Shown here in pieces: positions 15,601 through 26,376 of a stretch of DNA of 64,000 nt. Each line of letters opens with the position of its first letter. Positions within the stretch are counted from its first letter, which is position 1. This DNA is from Megaustenia siamemsis (lineage: Eukaryota > Mollusca > Gastropoda > Stylommatophora > Ariophantidae): NCBI GenBank assembly GCA_032433765.1, contig JAVIAB010000046.1, positions 61,229,388 to 61,293,387 of the forward strand. Reading direction: 5' to 3'. A program made the position numbers and the translations under genes. The notes below the pieces were generated by a model that saw only the letters and a list, made by a program, of their open reading frames with translations, was not told the DNA's origin and did no database searches.

Positions 15601-18600
15601 AGGTCGGTGATTGTCATGTTACGGTCTGAGAGTGCAGGTAGGTGATTGTCATGTTACGGTCTGAGAGTGCGGGTAGGTGATTGTCATGTTACGGTCTGAG
15701 AGTGCAGGTAGGTGATTGTCATGTTATGGTCTGAGAGTGCAGGTAGGTGATTGTCATGTTACGGTCTGAGAGTGCAGGTAGGTGATTGTCATGTTACTGT
15801 CTGAGAGTGCAGGTAGGTGATTGTCAAGTTACGGTCTGAGAGTGCGGGTAGGTGGTTGTCATGTTATGGTCTTAGAGTGCGAGTAGGTGATTGTCATGTT
15901 ACGGTATGAGAGTGCGGGTAGGTCATTGTCATGTTACGGTCTGAGTGTGCGGGTAGGTGATTGTCATGTTACGGTCTGAGTGTGCGGGTAGGGGATTGTC
16001 ATGTTACGGTCTGAGAGTGCGGGTAGGTCATTGTCATGTTACGGTCTGAGTGTGCGGGTAGGTGATTGTCATGTTACGGCCTGAGAGTGCAGGTAGGTGG
16101 TTGTCATGTTACGGTCTGAGAGTGCAGGTAGGTGATTGTCATGTTACGGTCTGAGAGTGCAGGTAGGTGATTGTCATGTTATGTTCTGATAGTGCAGGTA
16201 GGTGTTTGTCATGTTACGGTCTGAGAGTGCGGGTAGGTGATTGTCATGTTACGGTCTGAGAGTGCAGGTAGGTGGTTGTCATGTTACGGTTTGAGAGTGC
16301 AGGTAGGTAGTTGTCATGTTACGGTTTGAGAGTGCAGGTAGGTGGTTGTCATGTTACGGTCTGAGAATGCAGGTAGGTGGTTGTCATGTTACGGTCTGAG
16401 AGTGCAGGTAGGTGATTGTCATGTTATGGTCTGAGAGTGCAGGTAGGTGATTGTCATGTTACGGTCTGAGAATGCGGGTAGGTGATTATAATTTTATGGT
16501 CTGAGAGTGCAGGTAGGTGATTGTCATGTTACGGTCTGAGAGTGTAGGTAGGTGATTGTCATGTTACGGTCTGAGAGTGCAGGTAGGTGATTGTCATGTT
16601 ACGGTTTGAGAGTGCGGGTAGGTGATTGTTATGTTACGGTCTGAGAGTGCAGGTAGGTGATTGTCATGTTACTGTCTGAGAGTGCAGGTAGGTGATTGTC
16701 AAGTTACGGTCTGAGAGTGCGGGTAGGTGGTTGTCATGTTATGGTCTTAGAGTGCGAGTAGGTGATTGTCATGTTACGGTATGAGAGTGCGGGTAGGTCA
16801 TTGTCATGTTACGGTCTGAGTGTGCGGGTAGGTGATTGTCATGTTACGGTCTGAGTGTGCGGGTAGGGGATTGTCATGTTACGGTCTGAGAGTGCGGGTA
16901 GGCCATTGTCATGTTACGGTCTGAGTGTGCGGGTAGGTGATTGTCATGTTACGGCCTGAGAGTGCAGGTAGGTGGTTGTCATGTTACGGTCTGAGAGTGC
17001 AGGTAGGTGATTGTCATGTTACGGTCTGAGAGTGCAGGTAGGTGATTGTCATGTTATGTTCTGATAGTGCAGGTAGGTGTTTGTCATGTTACGGTCTGAG
17101 AGTGCGGGTAGGTGATTGTCATGTTACGGTCTGAGAGTGCAGGTAGGTGGTTGTCATGTTACGGTTTGAGAGTGCAGGTAGGTAGTTGTCATGTTACGGT
17201 TTGAGAGTGCAGGTAGGTGGTTGTCATGTTACGGTCTGAGAATGCAGGTAGGTGGTTGTCATGTTACGGTCTGAGAGTGCAGGTAGGTGATTGTCATGTT
17301 ATGGTCTGAGAGTGCAGGTAGGTGATTGTCATGTTACGGTCTGAGAATGCGGGTAGGTGATTATAATTTTATGGTCTGAGAGTGCAGGTAGGTGATTGTC
17401 ATGTTACGGTCTGAGAGTGTAGGTAGGTGATTGTCATGTTACGGTCTGAGAGTGCAGGTAGGTGATTGTCATGTTACGGTTTGAGAGTGCGGGTAGGTGA
17501 TTGTTATGTTACGGTCTGAGAGTGCAGGTAGGTGATTGTCATGTTATGGTCTGAGAGTGCAGGTAGGTGATTGTCATGTTACGGTCTGAGAGTTCAGGTA
17601 GGTGATTGTCATGTTACTGTCTGAGAGTGCAGGTAGGTGATTGTCAAGTTACGGTCTGAGAGTGCGGGTAGGTGATTGTCATGTTACGGCCTGAGAGTGC
17701 AGGTTGGTGGTTGTCATGTTACGGTCTGAGAGTGCAGGTAGGTGGTTGTCATGTTACGGTCTGAGAGTGCGGGTAGGTAGGTGATTGTCATGTTACGGTC
17801 TGAGAGTGCGGGTAGTTAGGTGGTTGTCATGTTCCGGTCTGAGAGTGCAGGTAGGTGATTGTCATGATACGGTCTGAGAGTGCGGGTAGGTAGTTGGTTG
17901 TCATGTTACGGTCTGAGAGTGCAGGTAGGTGATTGTCATGTTATGGTCTGATAGTGCAGGTAGGTGGTTGTCATGTTACGGTCTGAGAGTGCGGGTAGGT
18001 GATTGTCATGTTACGGTCTGAGAGTGCAGGTAGGTGATTGTCATGTTACGGTCTGAGAGTGCGGGTAGGTAGTTGTCATGTTATGGTCTGAGAGTGCGGG
18101 TAGGTGATTGTCATGTTATGGTCTGAGAGTTCGTGTAGGTGGTTGTCATGTTACGGCCTGAGAGTGCAGTTAGGTGATTGTCATGTTACGTACGGTCTGA
18201 GAGTGCAGGTAGGTGGTTGTCATGTTACGGTTTGAGAGTGCAGGTAGGTGGTTGTCATGTTACGGTCTGAGAGTGCAGGTAGGTGGTTGTCATGTTACGG
18301 TCTGAGAGTGCAGGTAGGTGATTGTCATCTTACGGTCTGAGAGTGCAGGTAGGTGATTGTCATGTTACGGTCTGAGAGTACAGGTAGGTGGTTGTCATGT
18401 TACAGTCTGAGAGTGCAGGTAGGTGGTTGTCATGTTACGGTCTGAGAGTGCAGATTGGTGATTGTCATGTTACGGTCTGAGAGTGCGGGTAGGTGATTGT
18501 CATGTTACGGTCTGAGAGTGCAGGTAGGTGGTTGTCATGTTACGGTCTGAGAGTGCGGGTAGGTGATTGTCATGTTACGGTCTGAGAGTGCAGGTAGGTG

Positions 18601-19792
18601 GATGTCATGTTACGGTTTGAGAGTGCAGATTGGTGATTGTCATGTTACGATTTGAGAGTGCAGGTAGGTGGTTGTCATCTTACGGTTTGAGAGTGCAGGT
18701 AGGTAGTTGTCATGTTACGGTTTGAGAGTGCAGGTAGGTGGTTGTCATGTTACGGTCTGAGAGTGCAGGTAGGTGGTTGTCATGTTACGGTCTGAGAGTG
18801 CAGGTAGGTGATTGTCATGTTATGGTCTGAGAATGCAGGTAGGTGATTGTCATGTTACGGTCTGAGAATGCGGGTAGGTGATTATAATGTTATGGTCTGA
18901 GAGTGCAGGTAGGTGATTGTCATGTTACGGTCTGAGAGTGCAGGTAGGTGATTGTCATGTTACGGTCTGAGAGTGCAGGTAGGTGATTGTCATGTTACGG
19001 TCTGAGAGTGCGGGTAGGTGATTGTCATGTTACGGTCTGAGAGTGCAGGTAGGTGATTGTCATGTTATGGTCTGAGAGTGCAGGTAGGTCATTGTCATGT
19101 TACGGTCTGAGTGTGCGGGTAGGTGATTGTCATGTTACGGTCTGAGTGTGCGGTTAGGGGATTGTCATGTTACGGTCTGAGAGTGCGGGTAGGTCATTGT
19201 CATATTACGGTCTGAGTGTGCGGGTAGGTGATTGACATGTTACGGTCTAAGAGTGCAGGTAGGTGATTGTCATGTTACGGTCTGAGAGTGCAGGTAGGTG
19301 GTTGACATGTTACGGTCTAAGAGTGCAGGTAGGTGATTGTCATGTTACGGTCTGAGAGTGCAGGTAGGTGATTGTCATGTTATGGTCTGAGAGTGCGGGT
19401 AGGTGATTGTTATGTTACGGTCTGAGAGTGCGGGTAGGTGGTTGTCATGTTACGGTCTGAGAGTGCAGGTAGGTGATTGTCATGTTACGGTCTGAGAGTG
19501 CGGGTAGATGGTTGTCATGTTATGGTCTGAGAGTGCGGGTAGGTGATTGTCATGTTACGGTCTGAGAGTGCGGGTAGGTGGTTGTCATGTTACGGTCTGA
19601 GAGTGCAGGTAGGTGATTGTCATGTTACGGTCTGAGAGTGCGGGTAGATGGTTGTCATGTTATGGTCTGAGAGTGCGGGTAGGTGATTGTCATGTTACGG
19701 TCTGAGAGTGCGGGTAGGTGGTTGTCATGTTACGGTCTGAGAGTGCAGGTAGGTGATTGTCATGTTACGGTCTGAGAGTGCGGGTAGGTAGG
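12661..19792 (-). repeat. 35-bp satellite array, inverted block
   Basis: The same satellite on the opposite strand (core gttacggtctgagagtg), about 200 units. The switch from the forward block lies at about 12661-12670, where the cactctcaga run meets tagattgttacggtctgag. A cluster of 39-bp variants occurs at 12770-13081, close to the switch point. Some units contain a duplicated gtac (ttacgtacggtc), for example near 13890, 14000, 14635 and 18190. The same cgtacgtaac variant occurs in the forward block near 1850, 2170, 2520, 5210 and 8650, so both blocks descend from one diversified array. Confidence 0.96.
15791..17540 (-). repeat. 875-bp higher-order repeat within the satellite
   Basis: Variant units recur in the same order 875 bp apart, which is 25 x 35 bp. 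The cttagagtgcgag variant is at 15871 and 16746, atgttctgatagtg is at 16181 and 17056, and the atgttactgtctg unit is at 15791 and 16666. A third partial copy of the last marker lies at 17611, 945 bp (27 units) further on. The two full copies are nearly identical, so the duplication is younger than the array. Confidence 0.88.
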
Positions 19793-19845
19793 TCACCTAC
19801 CCGCATTCTCAGACCGTAACATGACAATCACCTACCTGCACTCAA
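19793..19845 (+). repeat. Terminal satellite stub, forward orientation again
   Basis: The inverted block ends with ggtaggtaggtc. It then flips into cacctacccgcattctcag and one more unit in forward orientation before unrelated sequence (aaacatttcaagctcgac). This is a second orientation switch within 20 kb, at the right edge of the satellite. Confidence 0.9.
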
Positions 19846-19849
19846 ACAT

Positions 19850-20140
19850 TTCAAGCTCGACAGTGTAGCTGATGCCTGCTGATGCTGCCTCTCGTTTCAG
19901 TCTTCTTTTTTAGTGTTTTTCTTGGTCGACCTCTTTTTTCGTTTACCCTCTGGTTCCCATTTAAGGGCTTGCTTTACGATTCTTTTGTTATTTGTTCCCA
20001 TACCATGTCCAACATAATCCCATTTTCTTCTCTTGATTATAGATGACGTTTTTGGATGCTTTGTCATTTCCCTCATTTATGTACTATTTTTATATTTATT
20101 TCATGGTATTTGAAGTACTTTCCTGAGGCATTTATTTTAG
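19850..20140 (-). mobile_element. LINE-E 3' fragment, minus strand
   Basis: Translation of the minus strand gives the C-terminal tail typical of LINE reverse transcriptases, including RRKWDYVGHGM and VKQALKWEPEGKRKK, with stops and frame changes. It matches the tail of the LINE-E copy at 49945-52140 (YFGHVMRRDNNR, ALMWEPTGKRERGRPRET). Only the 3' end remains, and it abuts a plus-strand fragment of the same kind at about 20140, head to head. Confidence 0.75.
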
Positions 20141-20705
20141 ATCAAGAAGGTGAAACAAAAATGGATATCTGAAGTAGGATAGAAAAAATATCAACGAATT
20201 TTAAAAACCTGGACAAAATATGGAAATCAAAAATACTAAGCAAGAAAACTAAACTTAGAATATTCAATTCAAACGTATTATCAACACTTATCTATGCACG
20301 TTAAAGCTGGAAAACAACAACTTAGATTGAGATAAAACTAAACACTTTTGAAGACAAATGCCTAAGAAGAATACTCTGTGTACAACGGAGAGAATTCAAG
20401 AATAATATAGAGATAAGATAAATGGCCAAGCAACCAAAAATCTCATCTTCAATTAATTAGGAAGAGAAGATGGACAAATGTCGGAAATGTGTTGAGAAAA
20501 GACAACAAGGGAATCTCAAAACAGGCTCTTCATTTGGAACATCAGAATACAGAAAAAGAGAAAGACCTAGAGAGACACCAAAAAGAACACTTATAAGAGA
20601 AGCAATGTTAGCAGGCATATAATCATTAGATTAGATCGAACATCTCGCCAAGAACAGAGCTGGGTGGCAATAAACACTACGGTCTCTAAGCGACGTCTAG
20701 CGGCA
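20140..20705 (+). mobile_element. LINE-E 3' fragment, plus strand
   Basis: Broken plus-strand LINE tail. Visible pieces in shifting frames are KIWKSKILSKKTKLRIFNS, LNTFEDKCLRRIL, RKRERPRETPKRTLIREA and IEHLAKNRAGWQ. The same motifs occur in the same order in the minus-strand copy at 50046-50405 (NKCLRKIFG, RGRPRETLRRTLMREA, IELLAQNRDKW). Several stops make it non-functional. The 130 bases after it (20706-20837) show nothing recognisable. Confidence 0.75.
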
Positions 20706-20837
20706 CGACGATCACGATCTTCATTTGTTTTAGTTCAGATTTTTGAACAAGAACTTGAAAAGACTCAATTAGGATTCGTCATTTGTATGTAGCAGTCCAG
20801 ATTTTTGTTTCAATGTACATTGTGCAAAGTAACAATG

Positions 20838-21151
20838 GATGTTTGACTATGAGACAAATAATAATAAATGAATATTATTATAGAGGGAAACTTCCGAGGT
20901 GATAATCAGCGAATCAATTCAGAGGAAGAGGTATGTTTACAGCACTCGGAAAAATTGACAAATAATCAACAACAGGAAAAAATATGGACCAAAGCAGGAT
21001 CAAACCCGTACTCAGTGCCACGAAAGACGCCACTGAGTACGGGTTCGATCCTGCTTTGGTCCATATTGTTTTCTGTTGTTGATTATTTGCCAATTTTTCC
21101 GAGTGCTGTAAACATACCTCTTCCTCTGATTTGATTCGATGTTTGACTATG
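20838..21151. mobile_element. Foldback insertion with 108-bp arms and 14-bp TSD
   Basis: A near-perfect inverted repeat. The left arm, 20910-21017, pairs with the right arm, 21031-21138, around a 13-base loop. The arms are the same length (108) and differ by a few substitutions. The segment is bracketed by a perfect 14-bp direct repeat, gatgtttgactatg, at 20838-20851 and 21138-21151, which looks like a target-site duplication. The left arm is preceded by about 58 bp of extra sequence that the right side lacks. The inner arm contains gggttcgatcctgc, similar to a tRNA B box. No coding sequence is present. It may be a foldback transposon or a snap-back retroposed copy. Confidence 0.8.
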
Positions 21152-21299
21152 GCGGTTAGGCCATCGATCAACTGCTCGTCGGTAGATGAAGAAAACACAA
21201 TCCCTACACCAGGAACACTCAGTTAATGAGATAGAGTAATGTTCTACCGGACGTGTGGCCTACTATGTGGAGGTAACCCTGACATACATTGTTTATTAG

Positions 21300-21547
21300 T
21301 GGATTAACATGACAACAATGACGGAACTAGTAATTCATGGAACAATGTGACAACAATGACGGGATTGACTTGGTAATTCATGGAACAAATTGACAACAAT
21401 GACGGGACTGACTTGGTAATTCATGGAACAATGTGACAACAATGACGGGACTGACTTGATAATTCATGGAACAAATTGACAACAATGACGGGACTGACTT
21501 GATAATTCATGGAACAATTTGACAACAATGACGGGACTGAAGGGACT
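21300..21547. repeat. 43-bp minisatellite, about 5-6 copies
   Basis: Direct repeats of 43 bp containing gacaacaatgacgggactga and taattcatggaaca. The taattcatgg marker sits at 21331, 21374 and 21417. The last copy has a duplicated ggactga and abuts a LINE-A fragment. Confidence 0.9.
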
Positions 21548-21720
21548 GACCCAGTATAAATTACATATTAGTCGTATGACTGTGTTATCTAGATGTATAT
21601 CTGTTAGGCATTCTCTAAGTTGTTTATGGTGCATTATATCAAAAGTTTTATTGCAATCTGTGATGCATGCATATATTGGTTTGTTTACTTCTGTATAATT
21701 TTCAGATAAGTACAGCACGA
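21548..21720 (-). mobile_element. LINE-A reverse transcriptase fragment
   Basis: The minus-strand translation contains YTEVNKPIYACITD and HLDNTVIRLICNLYW. These correspond to the palm region of the LINE-A copies at 30963-33005 (EVNKPIYAC) and 37985-38955. Only about 170 bp remain, between a minisatellite and the start of LINE-B. Confidence 0.75.
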
Positions 21721-22306
21721 TAGTACACAATAGATATAATGCTATTGAGAAAATACAGGACATCGAGGAGCAGTGGGAAATGCTCAAACAATCGATTCAA
21801 CAAACATCAAAAGAAGTAATACCAGTGACCAAAAGAATCAACAAAAAGAAATGGATGACAGAAGAAATATTGCAACTAATGGACGAAAGAAGTAAACATA
21901 AGAAAGAAGAACGGACATACACAATATTGCGCAAAGAGATCCAAAACAAGTGCAGTGAAGCAAAGGAAGGATGGTTAAAACAGAAATGTGAAGAAATGGA
22001 AAAACAACAAAAGAAAGACTCAAAATTTATGCACAATCAGTTAAATGAATTAACAGGATGAAAAGAAGTCAAAGTTTCAGGATGTGTGAAACCAAAGGAA
22101 GGAAATATAATAATGGGACAGGAGAACACAATAGAAAGATGGACAGAATATATCAGTCAACTTTATCATGATGAAAGACCTGAGTTAAACAATTCAAACA
22201 AAGACACAGGACCAACAATAATGCAGAGTGAAGTGGAGGACATAATTCAACACACGAAAAGAGGCAAAGCTCCAGGTCCCGATAATATAACAATCGAAGA
22301 GATAAA
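21715..22306 (+). mobile_element. LINE-B segment 1: linker before reverse transcriptase
   Basis: First of three pieces of one RTE-like LINE. It is truncated at the 5' end and starts in the linker between endonuclease and reverse transcriptase (NAIEKIQDIEEQW, KKWMTEEILQLMDER). It runs in one frame, apart from a single TGA at 22059, to KAPGPDNITIEEI, the conserved entry of the RT domain. It stops at 22306 in the sequence gaagagataaa. The reading resumes at 24523 in gaagcgataaa, in the same frame. The two 11-bp sequences differ at one base and are the TSD of the LINE-C insertion. Later pieces are 24523-25358 and 29420-30020. Confidence 0.88.
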
Positions 22307-24522
22307 CTAGCACAGCGGCAGAGGACAATGCAACATACACACAACAGTGCTCAGAGGACAATGTAACATACACACAACAGTGCTCAGAGGACAATGTAAC
22401 ATACACACAACAGTGCTCAGAGGACAATGTAACATACACACAACAGTGCTCAGAGGACAATGTAACATACACACAACAGTGCTCAGAGGACAATGTAACA
22501 TACACACAACAGTGCTCAGAGGACAATGTAACATATACACAACAGTGCTCAGAGGACAATGTAACATACACACAACAGTGCTCAGAGGACAATGTAACAT
22601 ACACACAACAGTGCTCAGAGGACAATGTAACATACACACAACAGTGCTCAGAGGACAATGTAACATACACACAACAGTGCTCAGAGGACAATGTAACATA
22701 CACACAACAGTGCTCAGAGGACAATGTAACATACACACAACAGTGCTCAGAGGACAATGTAACATACACACAACAGTGCTCAGAGGACAATGTAACATAC
22801 ACACAACAGTGCTCAGAGGACAATGTAACATACACACAACAGTGCTCAGAGGACAATGCAACATACACACAACAGTGCTCAGAGGACAATGTAACATACA
22901 CACAACAGTGCTCAGAGGACAATGTAACATACACACAACAGTGCTCAGAGGACAATGTAACATATACACAACAGTGCTCAGAGGACAATGTAACATACAC
23001 ACAACAGTGCTCAGAGGACAATGTAACATACACACAACAGTGCTCAGAGGACAATGTAACATACACACAACAGTGCTCAGAGGACAATGTAACATACACT
23101 CAACAGTGCTCAGAGCTAAAATAATGGAGAAACAATCGCGATCATACAGACATAACGTAAATAAAGTTGCAGAAGAGACTGCATTCAATATAGAGGAATA
23201 CCGCTATTAAGCCACACAGAGAAGTTATATGCCAAAATAGTTGAAAAAGATTGAGACCTATTATAAACCCACAACTAAGCGATGCTCAGATGGGTTTCAG
23301 GAGGAACAGAGGTTGCACAGATGCCCTATTTATCATAAAACAACTAGCGGAGAAAACTATAGAGCATAATAAAACACTATATACAGCTTTTATTGACCAA
23401 GAAAAGGCGTTCGACAGGGTGGACAGGGAACAACTATGGTCCGTATTGCCCTTTTACGGAGTGAGTCACCACCTAGTAGAGATATGCAAGAGCCTCTATG
23501 AAAGTAGTGGCACTACAGTAAGATCTTCAGCAGGCTACTCTAAACATTTCACCATTAACTCCGGAGTAAGACAAGGCTGCGTGCTTTCCCCTTTACTTTT
23601 CATCACATATATAGACAATATATGCAATTTAGCACACCCATGCATAGGAAGTATACCAACAAGGATGATAACAAGAGATAACACAAAAGAGAACGAAATA
23701 TACATACCAGAATACAACAGTAGAGAGGAAGAAATAAATGAAATACTATTTGCAGATGACCAAGTTTTGATACATGAAACAACTGAGGACCTGCAAGAAC
23801 ATATAAACAGGCCAAACAACACTTGAAAACAATACAACATGAAGATCAACATAAGAAAAACCGAAGTAATGGCAATAGCGAGAAAGAAAGAAAAACCAAA
23901 CATCATAATAGATAATACTACTCTGAAGCAAGTAGACAATTTTAAATATCTGGGTAGCACGTTAACACAAGACAATAACCAAGAGACAGAGATAGATATA
24001 AGGTGTAACAAAGCATGCCAAGTTATAGGCCAAGTATCAACACTATTGAAAAACAAAGCAATAACTACGGAAGCAAAAAGGGCAATATACAAATCAATTT
24101 TTCTACCAACTCTGTGCTATCAGTGCCAGAATTGGACGCTGGACACTAGAACAATAAGAAAGATAACGACCACCGAAATTAAATGTGTCAGAAGTATGAC
24201 AGGAAACAGCTTAAGGGACAGAGTAAGAAACACCGACCTAAGAAAGAAACTCGAAATTTAACCATCCATCGAATACATAAAGAAACAACAGATAAATTGG
24301 TTCGGCCACATAACAAGACAAAAAGAACTATACTCAAAGAGCCATAAACAAACGCTACGAAAACGCCAGATTAAGAGGAAGACCGAGAAAGAGATGGATA
24401 AAGGGAATACTAGAGTCACTAGGAGGGATAACACCAGAAGAGGCCAACAGAAGAGCAAAGAATCGCAGATTGTATCTCCCCTCGACGCCAACGGCAACAG
24501 AGGAAGGATAGAAGAAGAGGCT
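22307..24522 (+). mobile_element. LINE-C insertion into LINE-B, 5'-truncated
   Basis: A second LINE lying inside LINE-B. Visible RT blocks are YRGIPLLSHTEKLYAKIVEK (frameshifted), DAQMGFRRNRGCTDALF, TAFIDQEKAFDRVDREQLW, INSGVRQGCVLSPLLF and the catalytic box LFADD near 23750. The thumb (VDNFKYLGSTLTQDNNQET) and the tail (INWFGHITR, ending RRLYLPSTPTATEEG) follow. Stops at 23824 and 24259 and further frame changes make it dead. It is bounded by 11-bp TSDs at 22296-22306 and 24523-24533 (one mismatch). The same family occurs on the minus strand at 54216-54750. Upstream of its RT it carries a 33-bp minisatellite in place of the endonuclease. Confidence 0.87.
22312..23115. repeat. 33-bp minisatellite inside the LINE-C insertion
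   Basis: About 24 very homogeneous 33-bp units containing cagtgctcagaggacaatgt and aacatacacacaa. Because 33 is a multiple of three, the array is open in several frames on both strands (for example 287, 293 and 301 codons); these readings are not genes. It lies between the left TSD of LINE-C and the first recognisable RT block, so it is either the 5' end of the inserted copy or an expansion at the truncation point. Confidence 0.95.
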
Positions 24523-25358
24523 GAAGCGATAAATGAATTAGGTGGGCTGGGAGTACAAGTCATAACAAAACTACTCAATGACATATATAACACTGGACAC
24601 ATACCCGAAGATCTGCTAAAATCTATCTTTGTAGCCATACCGAAGAAGTCAGGAGCCACTGATTGTGAAGACCATCGCACTATTAGTCTCATGAGCCATA
24701 TGACTAAAATATTACTAAGAATCAACATGAGACGTGTAAGAAACAAAATAAAACCAGAAATTAGTGAGGAACAATGTGGATTTGTGGAAGGAAAGGGCAC
24801 CAATAATGCAATATACATCTTAAGAACATTGATAGAAAGATCTATAAAGGTAAAGACAGATCTATATATGTGCTTTATAGACTACACAAAAGCATTTGAC
24901 AAAGTAAAGCATGTGGAAATAATAAATATGCTGGAGAAATTAAACATTGATGGCAAGGATCTGTGAATCATAAAAAACATGTACTGGCAACAAACAGCAG
25001 CTATACGAATTAACAACCAAACAGGACAATTCCAATATATAAAACAAGGTGTCAGACAAGGCTGTGTTGTGTCACCGGATTTATTTTCACTTTACAGCGA
25101 ATATATTATGAGATCAATAGTAGACACAAAAGGAATTGAACGGTCACAACATAAATAATTTGCGATATGCGGATGACACAGTCTTAATAGCAGAGACAGA
25201 GAACGAACTACAAGAAATGATAGACATAATAGTAGAAGAAAGCAACAAGAAAGGTCTCCGTCTGAATAGTAAGAAAACAGAAGTAATAGTTATATCAAAG
25301 AAACAATCATCACCATCATGCAGCATAAAAATAAACGAGACAAATCTGAATCAAGTAC
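24523..25358 (+). mobile_element. LINE-B segment 2: reverse transcriptase core
   Basis: Continuation of LINE-B in frame with segment 1. Blocks in order: VAIPKKSGATDCEDHRTISL, ISEEQCGFVEGKGTNNAIY, LYMCFIDYTKAFDKVKH (catalytic Asp in FIDY), GVRQGCVVSPDLFSLY and NNLRYADDTVLIAE, with YADD at 25166-25177. A TGA at 24964 and a frameshift near 25135 break the frame. The segment ends at caagtac (25352-25358), where LINE-D is inserted. The same caagtac reappears at 29420-29426 and the RT frame continues there. The family resembles RTE-type 'endonuclease-reverse transcriptase' elements; the clade was not tested. Confidence 0.9.
25352..25358. other. Left target-site duplication of LINE-D
   Basis: caagtac, repeated exactly at 29420-29426. 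Removing one copy and the 4,061 bp between them restores an uninterrupted LINE-B codon series across the junction. Confidence 0.9.
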
Positions 25359-25438
25359 CCTCATCAAGGCCAGCTCCTTGTCGTGGGGATGGGGCTTAAC
25401 AGTCACCAGGGACTGAAAACTAAGACTGGCCAGGCCTT
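25359..25438 (+). ncRNA. Candidate HDV-like self-cleaving ribozyme at the 5' end of LINE-D
   Basis: The first seven bases after the TSD (cctcatc, 25359-25365) can pair with gatgggg at 25388-25394 (one G-T wobble), as in helix P1 of HDV-like ribozymes. Between them, cca (25370-25372) and tgg (25384-25386) could form P3 around a loop with gctcctt. Downstream, cagtc (25400-25404) pairs with gactg (25411-25415) as a P4 hairpin, followed by ctaa (25420-25423) in the place of the catalytic-C strand, then ctggcc/ggcctt able to pair with aaggccag as P2. HDV-like ribozymes are known at the 5' ends of several non-LTR families. No folding was run, the 11-base L3 is long for this class, and the P2 and P3 choices compete. 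Confidence 0.35.
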
Positions 25439-25730
25439 CCTACAACCGAGCAAGACCACAGTCTGCTCTAGCAAGTTCAAGTACTGAAGTCGGAGGCAAC
25501 CAGCCAATAGGCGCACAACAATCAGGATGCCACGCACTCAACGCAATGGGAAGTATGTCTATAACCGCAAATCGATATGGCACTCGCCCTGTGATGGACA
25601 CTCAGGCAGGTGCAGCGCCGGGCCCTCAGCCTCGAAAGGGCCCAACCTCTATTACTGGATGTCCTTCTCAACCGCTCTGTGGAGTCAGGGGGCGAGAGAA
25701 TAGAGCTACTGGCCAATCCAAAATAAGACC

Positions 25731-26376
25731 ACTAAAAATAATGCACTGGAATGCTGAAGGCATCAACAGCAAAAGAGATGGGTACAGTAAAAAGATAGAA
25801 TTAGAAAATATCCTGCATGAAGAACAAATAAGCATATGCTGTTTGCAGGAAACCATCTAAACAACAACATAGCCTTGAAGATTAGGGGATACCAGTGCTA
25901 CCGATCTGACAGAAAAAACAGACATTAAGGGCGGAATACTGACTCTTGTAAGGAACAACATTAATGCATGTCAGATTGAAGTGTATATGGATGGGGCGGA
26001 ATATCAAATACTGCACCTCAGGACAGGAAATACAGACTTCCATCTACTTAACTACTACTGTCAGAGTGACCGCCTACTAGCACTAGACACAATTACATTA
26101 AAGGAAAGAATAATTGTATGTGGAGACTTTAACAGCCATTCACAGAGCTGGGGCTATGAACATATGGACAAGAGAGGTGAAGAGCTTGAAAATTGGCAGG
26201 ATGACAATGGGCTTTTACTATTAAACCAGGTAACTGATCCACCAACATTCTACTCCAGATCATAGCATACCACATCTACACCAGACCTTGCTTTCCATTC
26301 ACCAGACCTGGATTGGAATATCACACGAATTGTTGGGAAACAACTTGGAGGCAGCGACCACCGACCACTCTTTTTA
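25731..26376 (+). pseudogene. LINE-D endonuclease domain (broken)
   Basis: Apurinic/apyrimidinic-like endonuclease (exonuclease-endonuclease-phosphatase fold) that nicks the target DNA to prime reverse transcription. It begins at KIMHWNAEGI (about 25737), with the catalytic Glu in ICCLQETI just before a TAA at 25858. A frameshifted stretch follows, then YQILHLRTG, the conserved VCGDFNSHSQSWGY (Asp/Asn of the active site), a TAG at 26263, then STPDLAF and GGSDHRPLFL (the SDH catalytic histidine motif, near 26360). All the usual blocks are present in order, so only point lesions separate this from an intact domain. Confidence 0.88.

Noticed and set aside
1..19845. CRISPR-like direct repeats
   Set aside because: The 35-bp units are directly adjacent with no unique spacers and the window is eukaryotic.
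21031..21075. tRNA gene from the gggttcgatcctgc B-box-like motif
   Set aside because: No matching acceptor or anticodon stem; T-stem pairing fails, and it lies in a hairpin arm.
22194..23210. Proteins of about 290-300 codons on both strands
   Set aside because: 33-bp minisatellite is open in several frames; no biological signal distinguishes any.
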